Source: Branchiostoma belcheri (taxonomy: Eukaryota > Chordata > Leptocardii > Amphioxiformes > Branchiostomatidae). Taken from it: a stretch of DNA of 64,000 nt. The stretch lies in assembly GCF_001625305.1 (NCBI RefSeq), contig NW_017802436.1:689251-753250 (forward strand). Direction: 5' to 3'. This document shows positions 55,401 through 64,000 of the stretch, piece after piece; the stretch's first letter is position 1, and every line of letters starts with the position of its first letter. Made by a program: the position numbers and the translations under genes. Under the pieces are notes generated by a model. The model saw only the letters and a list, made by a program, of their open reading frames with translations. It had not been told where the DNA came from and ran no database searches.

Positions 55401-58400
55401 TTTTTCCGTCTTTTTCCGATGTTTTATATCACTGATAACAAAGTCGTTTGTCTTTCAAATTCAAAATGGCGCCAGGTTTTAACTTTTTTAACTCTTCAAA
55501 GATGAGCACACCAATGGATTTTAACTGAACAGTTTTTCGGCTTGCTTTATGAATGACCTTAAGTTCCATGCTGCGAGGCTGATTTTCTTGATAAAACTGA
55601 TAAAACTGAACACTGTATTTCTGACATTCTGACAACATAATTACCGATCAAAGTCCTACTTCAATCTCAGCCCTTCATTTATACTTTTTTGTACTTTTTC
55701 CTTTTCCGTAGCCCCCATCAGACCGGAAATCCGTCACATCGGCATCGTGATCACGGACGGGAAGACCTCGCTCGGCGCGATGGATGTGGGAACGGCGTCT
55801 CACTCCGCGCAACAGGCGGTAAGTCTCCAGGCTACAATTATATATCCTGGTCAAGACCAAGTGGCATCAATGTCAGCTTTTAACCCTCGTCAATTTTTTA
55901 AAAATTAATTTTGCTTGCTTATCCTATTCCATTTCCTGTAGGTTGCTTGTGACCCCAAAAAGTCTTTGGTCTTTGACTGTTGCTTAATTGTTTGTCCTAT
56001 TCCTGTTTGCTGTACGTTACTTGAAATTGGCCCTCAGAGCTCAGTCACGAACTTGTGTAGATATCTGTATTAATTCTCATTGTCATAGGTTTTACTGCAT
56101 CTTTTTCCTTTCAGTCTATTTTCATATTCTGCCGTTGTGGCGTTCAGATCTTTATTTTAATCAAAACTTCATTGAAACTTAATCAGTGAAATTTTTCACC
56201 ATTTTCACTGTTTTTTGCTTGTTTAAAAATAACTTTTTGGAAATTGTTGGCATTTTCTTGTGACATGATTTTAAATATATTTTTCAAATCATCCTTTTGA
56301 GTCTTCTAATGTTATCTGTTCCCAGGGTATCGTGATGTACGCCATCGGGATCGGGCTGATGCACGACGCGACGTACAACGCGCAGCTGCAGGCCATCGCG
56401 GGGCCTTCTGGGAAGGTGTTCCACGTGGGTGACTTCAGCGCGCTCTCAGGTATCATCAGCGCTCTGCTGGCAGACATCTTCGCTCTGCCTCCACCCATCA
56501 TCGGTAAGTACATGTATACAGCGATTTTTGTACTATATTGTAACGCAACGTAACGTAACGTAACGCAACGTAACGCAAGACTTCACGGCGCAACTGGCCG
56601 ACATATCTCTAGTAGCTCTGCCTCCGCCCGTTATCCGTTAAGTACAGTGCTTAAGTAACGTAACGTCATGTTGAAGGGCTTCATAACTTTCATCTAAGAT
56701 TCTTTTGGTAAATTATCGCATCGTTTTAGTAGCATGGTGTTTGTAATTTGTATCTTAGCTAATTTGTTCGCAAGAGAAACCTTCAGAAATTTCTATTTCA
56801 TATCTGCTCTAAAAAACTTTCCATTTGTCTTGTATAGCGGTACCGGCCCCGGCACCTGCTCCGTATCCGGTTCCGGCTCCAGCGCCATATCCGGTTCCAG
56901 CACCTGCTCCGTATCCGGTTCCGGCTCCAGCGCCATATCCGGTTCCAGCACCTGCTCCGTATCCGGTTCCGGCACCAGCTCCGTATCCGGTTCCGGCACC
57001 AGCTCCGTATCCGGTTCCNNNNNNNNNNNNNNNNNNNNNNNNNNNNNNNNNNNNNNNNNNNNNNNNNNNNNNNNNNNNNNNNNNNNNNNNNNNNNNNNNN
57101 NNNNNNNNNNCCTCCCCCACCCCGCCCCCACCAAGTGTAGGAGTCTCATGCTCGGACAGCACTCTGGAGATCGACCTGGCGGCTTCTTCCTTCCCAACGG
57201 TATGTAGTCAAAATTTATAAAAGTTCTGTAGTTCTGTATCTCTCTATCTCTTACTCCAAAAAACAAATGTTCAAATGCCATCCAAACTTGTAAAATTGTT
57301 CCTGGCTTTAAAACTGTTGTATTCCGTTTTTGAGTGAGGTTTTGTACCTCCCCATAAGCCAACAAAGTTTGCTTAAACGTCAACAAGCCTCATACAATCA
57401 ACACCGCCCACAACGTTTTAAAAGCCGCTTCGTTTGGTCACTGTACTTTTAAATGCGATTCCTTTCACATTGTTAAGCTTCAAAATTGTTCTACTGCCTC
57501 AATTCTTCACCCGTTCTCTTCATCCGTTCTCGTTATTGTATCATGAACTGGTCTAATATCCTATTATTCACCAATATTCATCCTCTTCTCGTCCCCAGGT
57601 TCGCACCTCCAACCTGCGCCTTGTGGACCCGGCCTGCCGTGCCACCAGTAACGGGACACACATGATCATGAAGTCCCCTCTTAACGCATGCGGAACCACC
57701 TCATACGTGAGTCAAGCTTTACAAACAACTTAAAACAAAACTCCTGAACAAAAAATTATCCTGAGCAATTGTTTTCACAAGTAGCTTCTTCCCCAATGTG
57801 TACAGGCCTAAGCCTGACTTCGTCATGCATTACAGGACGACAAACATTAACATTGCCTTGATAAGAAACTCATTTTTCTTCAGTAAAAATGAGGTCTATA
57901 AAATGACTAATCTTTTGATGTCTTGTTATCTTACAATGTCTTTTTTCTTTCAATTTTTTCAATTTTTTTAGGAAACACCGGACTTCATCGTCTACGACAA
58001 CGTGGTGACGGACGAGTCTCTCGCGAGAGCGGGCGAGATTATCCGAGACTGCGGGTTCGAGATGAGGATCCAGTGCCAGATCCCGCGCAGACTCAGTGTG
58101 TCCGGAGACTTCGACCCCGTTCAGGTTCCGGAAATGTAAGATTCCAACTTCCAGGAAAACACGTTGCCATGACAACGTAATTTCAAGGAAAAGCACGTTT
58201 GCCATGACAATTTAATTTCCAGGAAAAACATGTTGCCAAAACATGTTGCCATGACAAACGTAATTTCCAGGAAAAACACGTTGCTGTGACAATGTATTTC
58301 CAGGAAAAACACGTTGCCATGACAACGTGATCCCCTGTTGCCACAAAACTAGTATATTTTTCCTGAAATGCTTCTTACAAGGATAAGGGTCTAGGTTGTA

Positions 58401-60660
58401 GCGTCTTTTGGGCATTTTTGAAGGAGTATATGGCCCTCACCGAGGTTTACATTTACTTTGTCAATTTCTACGTACTACTCGAATCTTCTACTCGAATCTT
58501 CTAATTTCTATTACATAGCTTGTACCAATTTTCCATCTGATTTCAAGGTCAAATGAATGAATTCTTGTTGGGCCAACCTAGACATTTTAAAGATGACATT
58601 AATCTGTTAATGTTTTGTTTTAGGTACTCTGCCGTCGGTACTGGTGACATCAACGTGATCATGCACTTCTGTGTGGACAGCGTCTGCTCCCAATACAAGC
58701 CGTATCCCGTCACCTACCGGGTCTGCGAACAGGTAAGAGGCAAACGCGCCGCTCCTGGGGCGGCGCCAAAATGTTTTTAAAGCTGCTGTTTATTGTGAAT
58801 GAAGCCATAGCCACTGTATATTGTGGATGAAACCAAAGCCACTGTTATTAAGTTGACATCTAACTAAACTAAAAAGATATGAGACAATGCACTTCAGTGC
58901 GGCACCACCATGTCTTGTACCCTTTTTCTATGTGAATGAATAATAAAAAAAGTTACTAATCTTGGGGCTTTCGAAGCGTTGGACTCCTTGGTACTTAACT
59001 GAACTATAATTTATGTTCTTGCTTAGCTTGCACAGAAAGGGATGGGATTTTTCTTACAAGGCACCTGTAAATACTGTACATAGCATCTGTCTAACGTAAA
59101 ATCCTTGTCTAACTTGGTGTAAACTGCAAGCTTTGTTTCCAGTAGATGAGTATTCACTTAATTGTTGACCTTTACTTTTTTGTATAAACCTTACCAATTA
59201 GGTTCATTGTAATTCTGTGACCCAACTTCTCATGACCTTGACCCCTTGCCCTTGCCAGGTTTACGTCGAAGTCCAGCTGTTGGCCTCTGACCCCGACCTC
59301 AGCATCCTGGTCCTGACGGGTGAAGCCACAACATCCATGGCGCGAACTGGCGGGCCTCTATATGACATAATCAACAATGGGTGAGTATCAATATCAAATG
59401 ATCCACCATCTTTACCCCCGTATATGTCGATGAATGTTAAGACATCAAGGTATAAATGAGATACTAGTAGTACAAAGTTACTCAAGCAACTGTATTAGTG
59501 GATGCTACTTTAAACGTCTGATTTTACTTTGCTTTAGTCACTCCCCAGTCTTTTTTGGCGCATCTTAACCCCACCCCTCCCCCCACACTTCCCACCCCTC
59601 CCCCCACACTTCCATACGTAAGATGTAGATGCTTATGCAAGAAAATGACGGCGAACCTTAATTTAAGGTAATTATTAATCTTGGAGGTTAGATAGGTGAG
59701 TTCGCTAAGGAACGGAAATTTTTTCCAATATATTAGGTGGTTTTATCGCCCCTAGCTGTGAGGTGCATTGGTTTGTGGCTACACAATCTTTTTTAACCGA
59801 TACTATTTTGAATCCCCTCTGTAGCTGCGGAGTTGACCCGACCTACGTCGCGTACCCCGCCCCGAACCACGCCGTCATCCGGTTCGGCTTCCAGGCGTTC
59901 AAGTTCGCCACGGACTACCCCAAGGTCTACCTGCACGCCGACGTCCTCATCTGCAAGTCTTCCGCTATCGGCAACCGCTGCTCGCAAGGTCAGGCTACGT
60001 CTTAAGACATTTATCTAGTTTAACTTTCTTGAACCTCTAAGTGTTCACGCACTGACGTTCTCATCTGCAAATCTTCTGCTGTCGGCAACCACTAATTGCA
60101 AGGTCGACGTCAGGCTCCGTCTTCAAGGCGTTCGGTACTTTCTGTTTGCGTGTTTGCAGTTGTACTAAGGTTATGCCTACCTGCCTAAGTGCGCAGGCCA
60201 GGTACTGGCCCCTTGCTCCCCTATAACTAAGGTTATAGGCCTTGTCTTAAAGCGGCTTTCATGATTGTTCTTATCGGTTTTCATGTTGGATCTCTCGCCG
60301 TAACATTAATGTTTGTAAAGCATCTATCCACAAATTAGCTCCTTTCGGAAGCCTCCTCGCGTTAAACTTCGTATTATGAATCTAATGTTCTTTACAGCAA
60401 TGTTTTGTTATAGCTCCGGACCCACCTTTGTCAATTTTCCCTTTTCATAGCATTGGTTTTTCTGATATAACCACACTTAAATGTCTCAACTGTACTTTTT
60501 CAATGGCTAACAATCTTCGTTTCCCCCTGCAGGTTGCGGTACTGCCGGTAGGCGGCGCCGTGACACTTCTGTGACGCCAGGCGTGGCCCTGTATCACGTG
60601 ACTGCTCCAGCTCCCATGATCCTGTTCGACGACGTGGACGAGACCCTCGTTCCGCAATAG
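49329..60660 (+). CDS. secreted SG-rich / LDLa / vWA / ZP-domain protein (20 coding exons)
   Basis: Exons: 49329-49401, 49997-50179, 50897-50941, 51620-51676, 52038-52103, 52469-52567, 52825-52885, 53149-53237, 53717-53848, 54356-54578, 55081-55244, 55712-55818, 56326-56503, 56838-57199 (N gap inside), 57599-57706, 57972-58135, 58624-58732, 59259-59380, 59825-59988, 60533-60660. Phases agree; about 877 residues if the gap length is right. Order: signal peptide 1-20, SG-rich acidic region 75-194, LDLa-like 195-224, Cys-rich 225-268, vWA about 269-492, Pro-rich 493-595, ZP domain about 598-842, basic cleavage site R-R-R-R-D, 36-residue tail, stop. No transmembrane segment follows. ZP domains polymerise in extracellular matrices; vWA binds partners through a metal site. 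I infer a matrix or proteoglycan-like protein and know no exact vertebrate orthologue. Confidence 0.85.
49872..49918 (+). pseudogene. partial copy of vWA-ZP exon 2 start
   Basis: CAGCAAAGCTAGAAACTACA through GACAAACTCCGTGAAATG repeats the start of exon 2 (49997) but lacks the GG after the acceptor, so the frame is lost. About 120 bp upstream of the real exon. Confidence 0.75.
50330..50602 (+). pseudogene. two extra copies of the 3' end of vWA-ZP exon 2
   Basis: The end of exon 2 (GGCATCCGGCGAGGGGTCGG ... GAATTCCCTGG, then donor GGTAAA) recurs at 50330-50401 and 50530-50601, each with an intact donor but no acceptor. Shorter echoes (GTGGAATTTCGTGAAGGTAA) lie at 50250 and 50450. A tandem unit of about 195 bp is implied. 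Confidence 0.8.
50897..52885 (+). CDS. exons 3-7: multiplied SG-rich exons
   Basis: Five short exons that mostly share the plan [10 protein letters not shown] ... F-P-G, with phase-1 starts. Ser-Gly pairs flanked by Glu are the consensus for chondroitin or heparan sulphate attachment. Exon 6 has an aromatic insert ([11 protein letters not shown]). This points to a proteoglycan-like N-terminal arm. Confidence 0.75.
53069..53140 (+). repeat. 18-bp tandem repeat before the LDLa exon
   Basis: Four to five copies of TATGGTGACCGTTTC directly upstream of the acceptor at 53148. Confidence 0.85.
53149..53237 (+). CDS. exon 8: reduced LDL-receptor class A module
   Basis: [20 protein letters not shown] and N-D-G-S-D-E-Q-G-C. 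The calcium-binding C-D-G, D-C and D-G-S-D-E features are kept. Only four of the six family Cys are present: the first and third are missing (F-I replaces C-I). Confidence 0.8.
54050..54360 (+). repeat. repeated acceptor units before the vWA exon
   Basis: Pyrimidine tract plus ATCTGCAGAA and a following exon-like stub occur at 54056, 54188 and at the functional site 54343. The second and third also share GCACGACA and a CTTTTTTC tract. The extra two lead to frames with no vWA similarity. Confidence 0.65.
54356..56503 (+). CDS. exons 10-13: von Willebrand factor A domain
   Basis: MIDAS residues are complete: D-G-S-A-S in the first strand-loop (T-D-G-S-A-S-I-G), Thr in G-T-Y-T-G-E-A-I, and Asp in I-V-I-T-D-G-K-T. 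The middle helix contains M-Q-F-A-Y-E-N. A metal-dependent adhesion function is plausible. Confidence 0.85.
56838..57199 (+). CDS. exon 14: P-A-P-A-P-Y-P-V repeats, N gap, start of ZP domain
   Basis: 24-bp repeats encode P-A-P-A-P-Y-P-V at least five times before a 92-base N gap (57019-57110). After it P-T-P-P-P-P is followed by V-S-C, the first ZP Cys. The gap length keeps the frame. Confidence 0.8.
57111..60660 (+). CDS. exons 14-20: ZP domain and C-terminus
   Basis: The ZP-N half has C-G-T and I-Q-C-Q-I-P. The ZP-C half has [29 protein letters not shown] and [10 protein letters not shown]. Two Cys common in ZP-C (in the C-x-A-T segment and in the L-H-C segment) are Gly and Ala here. R-R-R-R-D is a furin-type site. 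The tail contains [11 protein letters not shown] and no membrane anchor. The stop TAG (60658) is three bases before a donor; a 3' untranslated exon starts at 60875. Confidence 0.85.
58145..58335 (+). repeat. minisatellite CAGGAAAAACACGTTGCCAT
   Basis: About five units of 33-38 bp with GTTGCCATGACAACGTAATT, starting ten bases after the exon 16 donor of the vWA-ZP gene. Confidence 0.9.
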
Positions 60661-60874
60661 CAGGTAAAATTTTCGAATTTTATAAAAAAAATTTCTATAA
60701 ATATTTTACTTCTAGATGTTTTATATTTTACTTCTAGATGTTTTAACAATATATCTAAGAAAATGTTCCCAAGATACATTACTCAAATTTCTGATTATAG
60801 TAAATTTTTTTTTTGGTTTGTCGTCCTGTGACCTTGTATAGATTTCTCGTGACCTTGTAAATCATGTTTTTCAG

Positions 60875-61130
60875 ATGATGGGAGAAGTTCGACTGTTCGG
60901 CGGAGTCACGTGACCACTATACCCAACCTTCCTACGAGAATTCCGCGCAACACGATTTGATGACGTAACCGCATGAATTGATGACGTAACTAACGAACAG
61001 TCGAACGCTTGTAAATATGTAAATTACAATGCCCTACCTGAAATGTCTTCTATGAAATGAAATCTTCTCAATGAGAAGAATTAATGTGAAGATCTACGCG
61101 AAATTGAATAAATTATGCCACAACGCGTTA
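60875..61130 (+). other. 3' untranslated exon with inverted repeat and AATAAA
   Basis: Acceptor TTTTTCAG ends at 60874. GTTCGACTGTTCG at 60887-60899 is exactly complementary to 60994-61006 (94-base loop). The polyadenylation signal AATAAA is at 61107-61112. Confidence 0.7.
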
Positions 61131-62600
61131 AAACTACTGTCTGCTGTGTACTTACTTACAGATCTTAGTTTACTGTTAGTATACTGTGAACAAGGTTTTA
61201 AGTGTGAATGAATGCGTGCATGAGCGAATGACTCCATCGTGTGTGTATGATTTCCCGGTATTGAGATTGAATGAATGCTTGTATCCATTAATTCAACCTT
61301 AATTCATCGGTACTTATTGCAGTTTTTACTTCCCATTCCTTAGCTGTATTAAGACATAACTCTTACCGTCAAATTGGTTCATTTTTCATCATTCCCTGAT
61401 GACAATAATTTCCTCTAAGTCCATCTGTTTAAATTTAAACACCACACACACACAATGCAAAATATAATAAATCTTACCCTCAAATCAACCTCACCCGATC
61501 AACTGCAAGCAAGCTAACAATACTAACAATACTAAGTTAAAAATATAAACCTTGTATTACCTTTGGCACACAAAAGTAGCCATTTGACATATCTTAGCTG
61601 CTTATGGGTCTATTGCAACCGGGAGAAATTTAGTAACTTAATAATTAAAGTACGTGAGACAGTTGTAGTTTCCTATTTTATTTAGCCAGCATTTTGCCCT
61701 CAGTGTGTAGTAATTAAAACATTGCAGCATTTTTCCGTGACTAACACAATAAACTAATACTGTTAATATGCAAAATCATTCAAAAGCTGGTACAGATTAC
61801 AATTCTTAAGTCTTTTCCACATTTGAAATACTAGTAACAAGAGTGGTAGGTACAGATATACAGTAGTATGAGATCTAAACGTTTTAGAATGGCGGCATTC
61901 GTTCTGATGTATTCTTGCATTTGGCTCTACGAATCTTTCCTATTGGACGATTCCAGTCGCGTGACTGTGACGTAATCCTGCGTCCGCCATGTTGGAAACA
62001 TTCTAATGTTCGAAAGTTACGTAACGTTACATGTGAAGGTGAAGGGATATCAATATATCATTGAATATGGGTGAATACATGCATTATTGTTCCACAATAA
62101 GCAGTGCATATACATACATTTCCAAGCACAAATTGTGTCACTTTGTAAAAGCACATACAGATATGTTTTATGGTTAACAATTTTCGAAGGTTTGAAAAAT
62201 TAGGGGGGGATGAAATTTTGTCAAGAAATAAAGCTATATGGTTGCCAATGTGATTTTAGGAAAAATTCCTTTTTCTTACTTTACGGTGCTCTGCATTGCA
62301 TATCTACTAGGTGGCAATAGAAGAATCTAGAGGACTAAAGGGGGGGGGGGTCGACATAGATATTATTAGTGTAATAAGCCGTTTCACGTTTTGAATTGCG
62401 CATGCTTGGGGTCAAAATCAAACAGTGATTGGAAGGTATAGATCATTTTTGTATATTTCAAAGCAGCCCGGACGAAATGTCCTAAAGTTTTGTAAGTCTG
62501 TAATAATACTATTTGGAAGTTCATCTGTGTTGGTATAGAAGTCATTATGAAACAAGTTCAAACTGTAATTCCCAAAACAAGAAATCGAACTTAACCAAAT
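61131..62600. other. intergenic, no gene seen
   Basis: Unique AT-rich sequence. A CpG-containing patch at about 61880-62000 with ATGGCGGC and CCGCCATGTTGG could be a promoter, but no exon can be attached to it. Confidence 0.4.
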
Positions 62601-62605
62601 TTTCC

Positions 62606-62826
62606 ACTGTGCAACTCCAGTCGATGTCAAGGAATGAGCAATCCGCCGCTTCTGTGACGTCACGTTACGCAGATGAAGCACGTGGCTCAACAAAGACGGT
62701 GGACGCCACAGACTTTCTGCAACACGTGACCCACTGCTCATCAAGTCACGTGTGTCATCTGCTTAACGTGACGTCACAGAAGCGGAGGATCGCCCATTCC
62801 TTGATTAAGATTGGAGTTGTACAGTA
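62606..62826. repeat. foldback element with TGACGTCA-bearing arms
   Basis: A left arm (about 62606-62695) and a right arm (about 62735-62826) are inverted near-copies. Both contain CAAGGAATG, CCGCTTCTGTGACGTCACGT and GCAGATGA. No coding frame. Short target duplications could not be identified. Confidence 0.8.
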
Positions 62827-62975
62827 AAAAAATGGGTACGTCCAATTTCTTGTGTTGGAAATTACAGTTTAAACTTGCTTCATCTTTAGAAAGTTGTTAA
62901 AGCCTCCTTTCGTGAACTTTTGGACCACCAAGGGCACCGTTTGACTCAAGGTCACGACGGAACTCCACGGCAAGG

Positions 62976-63166
62976 TCATACGACGAACTTGGGCATCGTC
63001 GTCTCCTCAGTCGGGAATTTCCGGGGCGTCTTCGGCGTCGTTCGGAATTGTCTCGGGTGTTTCCGTGGTTGTCTCGGGTGTTTCCGTGGGCTCGGGTTGC
63101 AGTAGCTCTCCAGGTACTCGTAATCACACACATTCAGGCAGCAGTCTTCAATGAGCTTGTGGTCAT
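62976..63166 (-). CDS. insulin-like peptide, A-chain and C-terminal exon (partial gene)
   Basis: On the minus strand an acceptor TTGTAG is followed by a phase-1 exon of 191 bp ending in TGA (62976-62978). It encodes D-H-K-L-I-E-D-C-C-L-N-V-C-D-Y-E-Y-L-E-S-Y-C-N-P, the insulin A-chain pattern C-C-x3-C-x8-C. A basic, Pro- and Thr-rich tail of about 38 residues follows, like the D/E extension of IGF-type hormones. The phase-1 intron before the A chain is the conserved insulin-family position. The B-chain exon should lie to the right, outside the window. Lancelets are known to have insulin-like peptide genes of this hybrid type. Expected role: secreted ligand of an insulin/IGF-type receptor. Confidence 0.85.
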
Positions 63167-63491
63167 CTACAAGAGAGAATAGAGAGAAATAATGGTTTAT
63201 TCAAAATAAAAACCTTCGCGCCCTGGAAACAGCCTGGCACCCAGGCTACACCAGCCCGAAGTCAGTGACTTGTTCTCGTGTGAAACATCAGAGGAAACGT
63301 TACCACTGGGGCGTACTGCCCTGGCCTCGACCTGGTCTGCAGTAGAAACCGCCGCATTCCTGCATGGTGCCTATATATACAATTGTACTTCATGACATGA
63401 TGTACATGTATATATGTACACATATGGTCTGACTGTACTGTACTGTACACTACATGTATACGATTCCAGACGATTCCACAGTCTACAGTGC

Positions 63492-63495
<4 letters not shown>
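63167..63495. other. intron of the insulin-like gene, nothing else seen
   Basis: No B-chain-like L-C-G or V-C-G frame in this stretch on either strand. A CTGTACTGTACTGTAC tract lies at 63430. Confidence 0.5.
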
Positions 63496-63526
<31 letters not shown>

Positions 63527-63592
63527 GGAGAGAGGGGGAGACGGAGGGAGAGAGGAGAGGGAGAGAGACAAAGAGAGAAGAGAGAGAGAAGA

Positions 63593-63639
<47 letters not shown>

Positions 63640-63704
63640 GGAGAGGGGGAGACGGAGGGAGAGAGGAGAGGGAGAGAGACAAAGAGAGAAAGAGAGAGAG
63701 AGAA

Positions 63705-63751
<47 letters not shown>

Positions 63752-63807
63752 GAGACGGAGGGAGAGAGGAGAGGGAGAGAGACAAAGAGAGAAAGAGAGA
63801 GAGAGAA

Positions 63808-63839
<32 letters not shown>

Positions 63840-63840
63840 T
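63496..63840. repeat. compound GA minisatellite
   Basis: (GA)n with an embedded unit of about 110 bp (ACGGAG, GGGGGAGACGGAGGGAGAGA, ACAAAGAGAGA) present three times, at about 63525, 63640 and 63750. Long Ser-Leu or Arg-Glu frames here are artefacts. 63841-64000 shows nothing recognisable. Confidence 0.92.
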
Positions 63841-64000
63841 GTGTGTTTATCTTATTTCCGTGCGTTTTCAACGTCTTTAATACGTGTAGCTGTTTTGTTA
63901 GTGGATACCAAGCTAGTTTCCGGGGCCATACACAGGCCAGTCCTCCCCAAGGAAATTTTACCAGATCCTCCATTTAGTTAAACCACGGGCCTTACACGCT

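Noticed and set aside
63371-63977. Ser-Leu and Arg-Glu open frames of 130-200 codons on both strands
   Set aside because: Products of the GA minisatellite; the same kind appears at 19578-20021.
63167-64000. Insulin B-chain exon within the window
   Set aside because: No L-C-G...V-C-G pattern in any minus frame; must lie to the right.

Overview
The window looks like nuclear DNA of a lancelet (Branchiostoma-type cephalochordate). It has intron-rich genes with consensus GT-AG splice sites, a Death-domain/LRR immune gene built from many phase-1 exons, orthologues of vertebrate DGCR8 and INTS9, an insulin-type A-chain exon, very high repeat density (CA, GA and GTGA microsatellites, tRNA-derived SINEs, small foldback and TIR elements) and two N gaps (19739-19828 and 57019-57110). 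I assembled all gene models by eye from splice sites, reading phase and protein similarity. The species call is inference.

Layout, left to right. (1) 116-1190, minus: 5' part of a Death-domain gene that runs off the left edge. (2) 1190-7500: no gene, but tandem duplications and a TTAA-flanked DNA transposon (5441-6416). (3) 7536-18369, minus: a 16-exon gene for a protein of about 2142 residues with three Death domains, a TRADD-N-like segment, several basic and SUMO-consensus linker exons, the post-NACHT helical region of an NLR and a long LRR array, but no NACHT ATPase. (4) 20927-32413, minus: DGCR8/Pasha, 15 coding exons, about 768 residues. (5) 35448-42570, plus: INTS9, 10 coding exons, 663 residues. 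It is head-to-head with DGCR8 across a short putative bidirectional promoter near 33480-33650, and a truncated LINE sits in its 5' intron. (6) 44777-47670, minus: an 11-finger C2H2 protein of 349 residues. (7) 49329-60660, plus: a secreted protein with a signal peptide, SG-rich exons, an LDLa-like module, a Cys-rich module, a vWA domain, Pro-Ala-Tyr-Val repeats and a ZP domain. It has a TATA promoter with four E-boxes. (8) 62976-63166, minus: A-chain exon of an insulin-like peptide gene whose B-chain exon lies beyond the right edge.

Functionally the window joins an innate-immune-type receptor or adaptor locus, two nuclear RNA-processing factors (DGCR8 for primary microRNA cropping, INTS9 for Integrator) sharing a promoter region, a zinc-finger factor, an extracellular-matrix type ZP protein and a hormone gene. 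A recurring theme is partial duplication of exon ends next to the functional exon (DGCR8 twice, INTS9 twice, the ZP gene three times). The best candidate for something undescribed is the NACHT-less Death/TRADD-N/LRR protein with its nuclear and SUMO-type linkers. The vWA-ZP protein and a family of hairpins with a hammerhead-like core follow.
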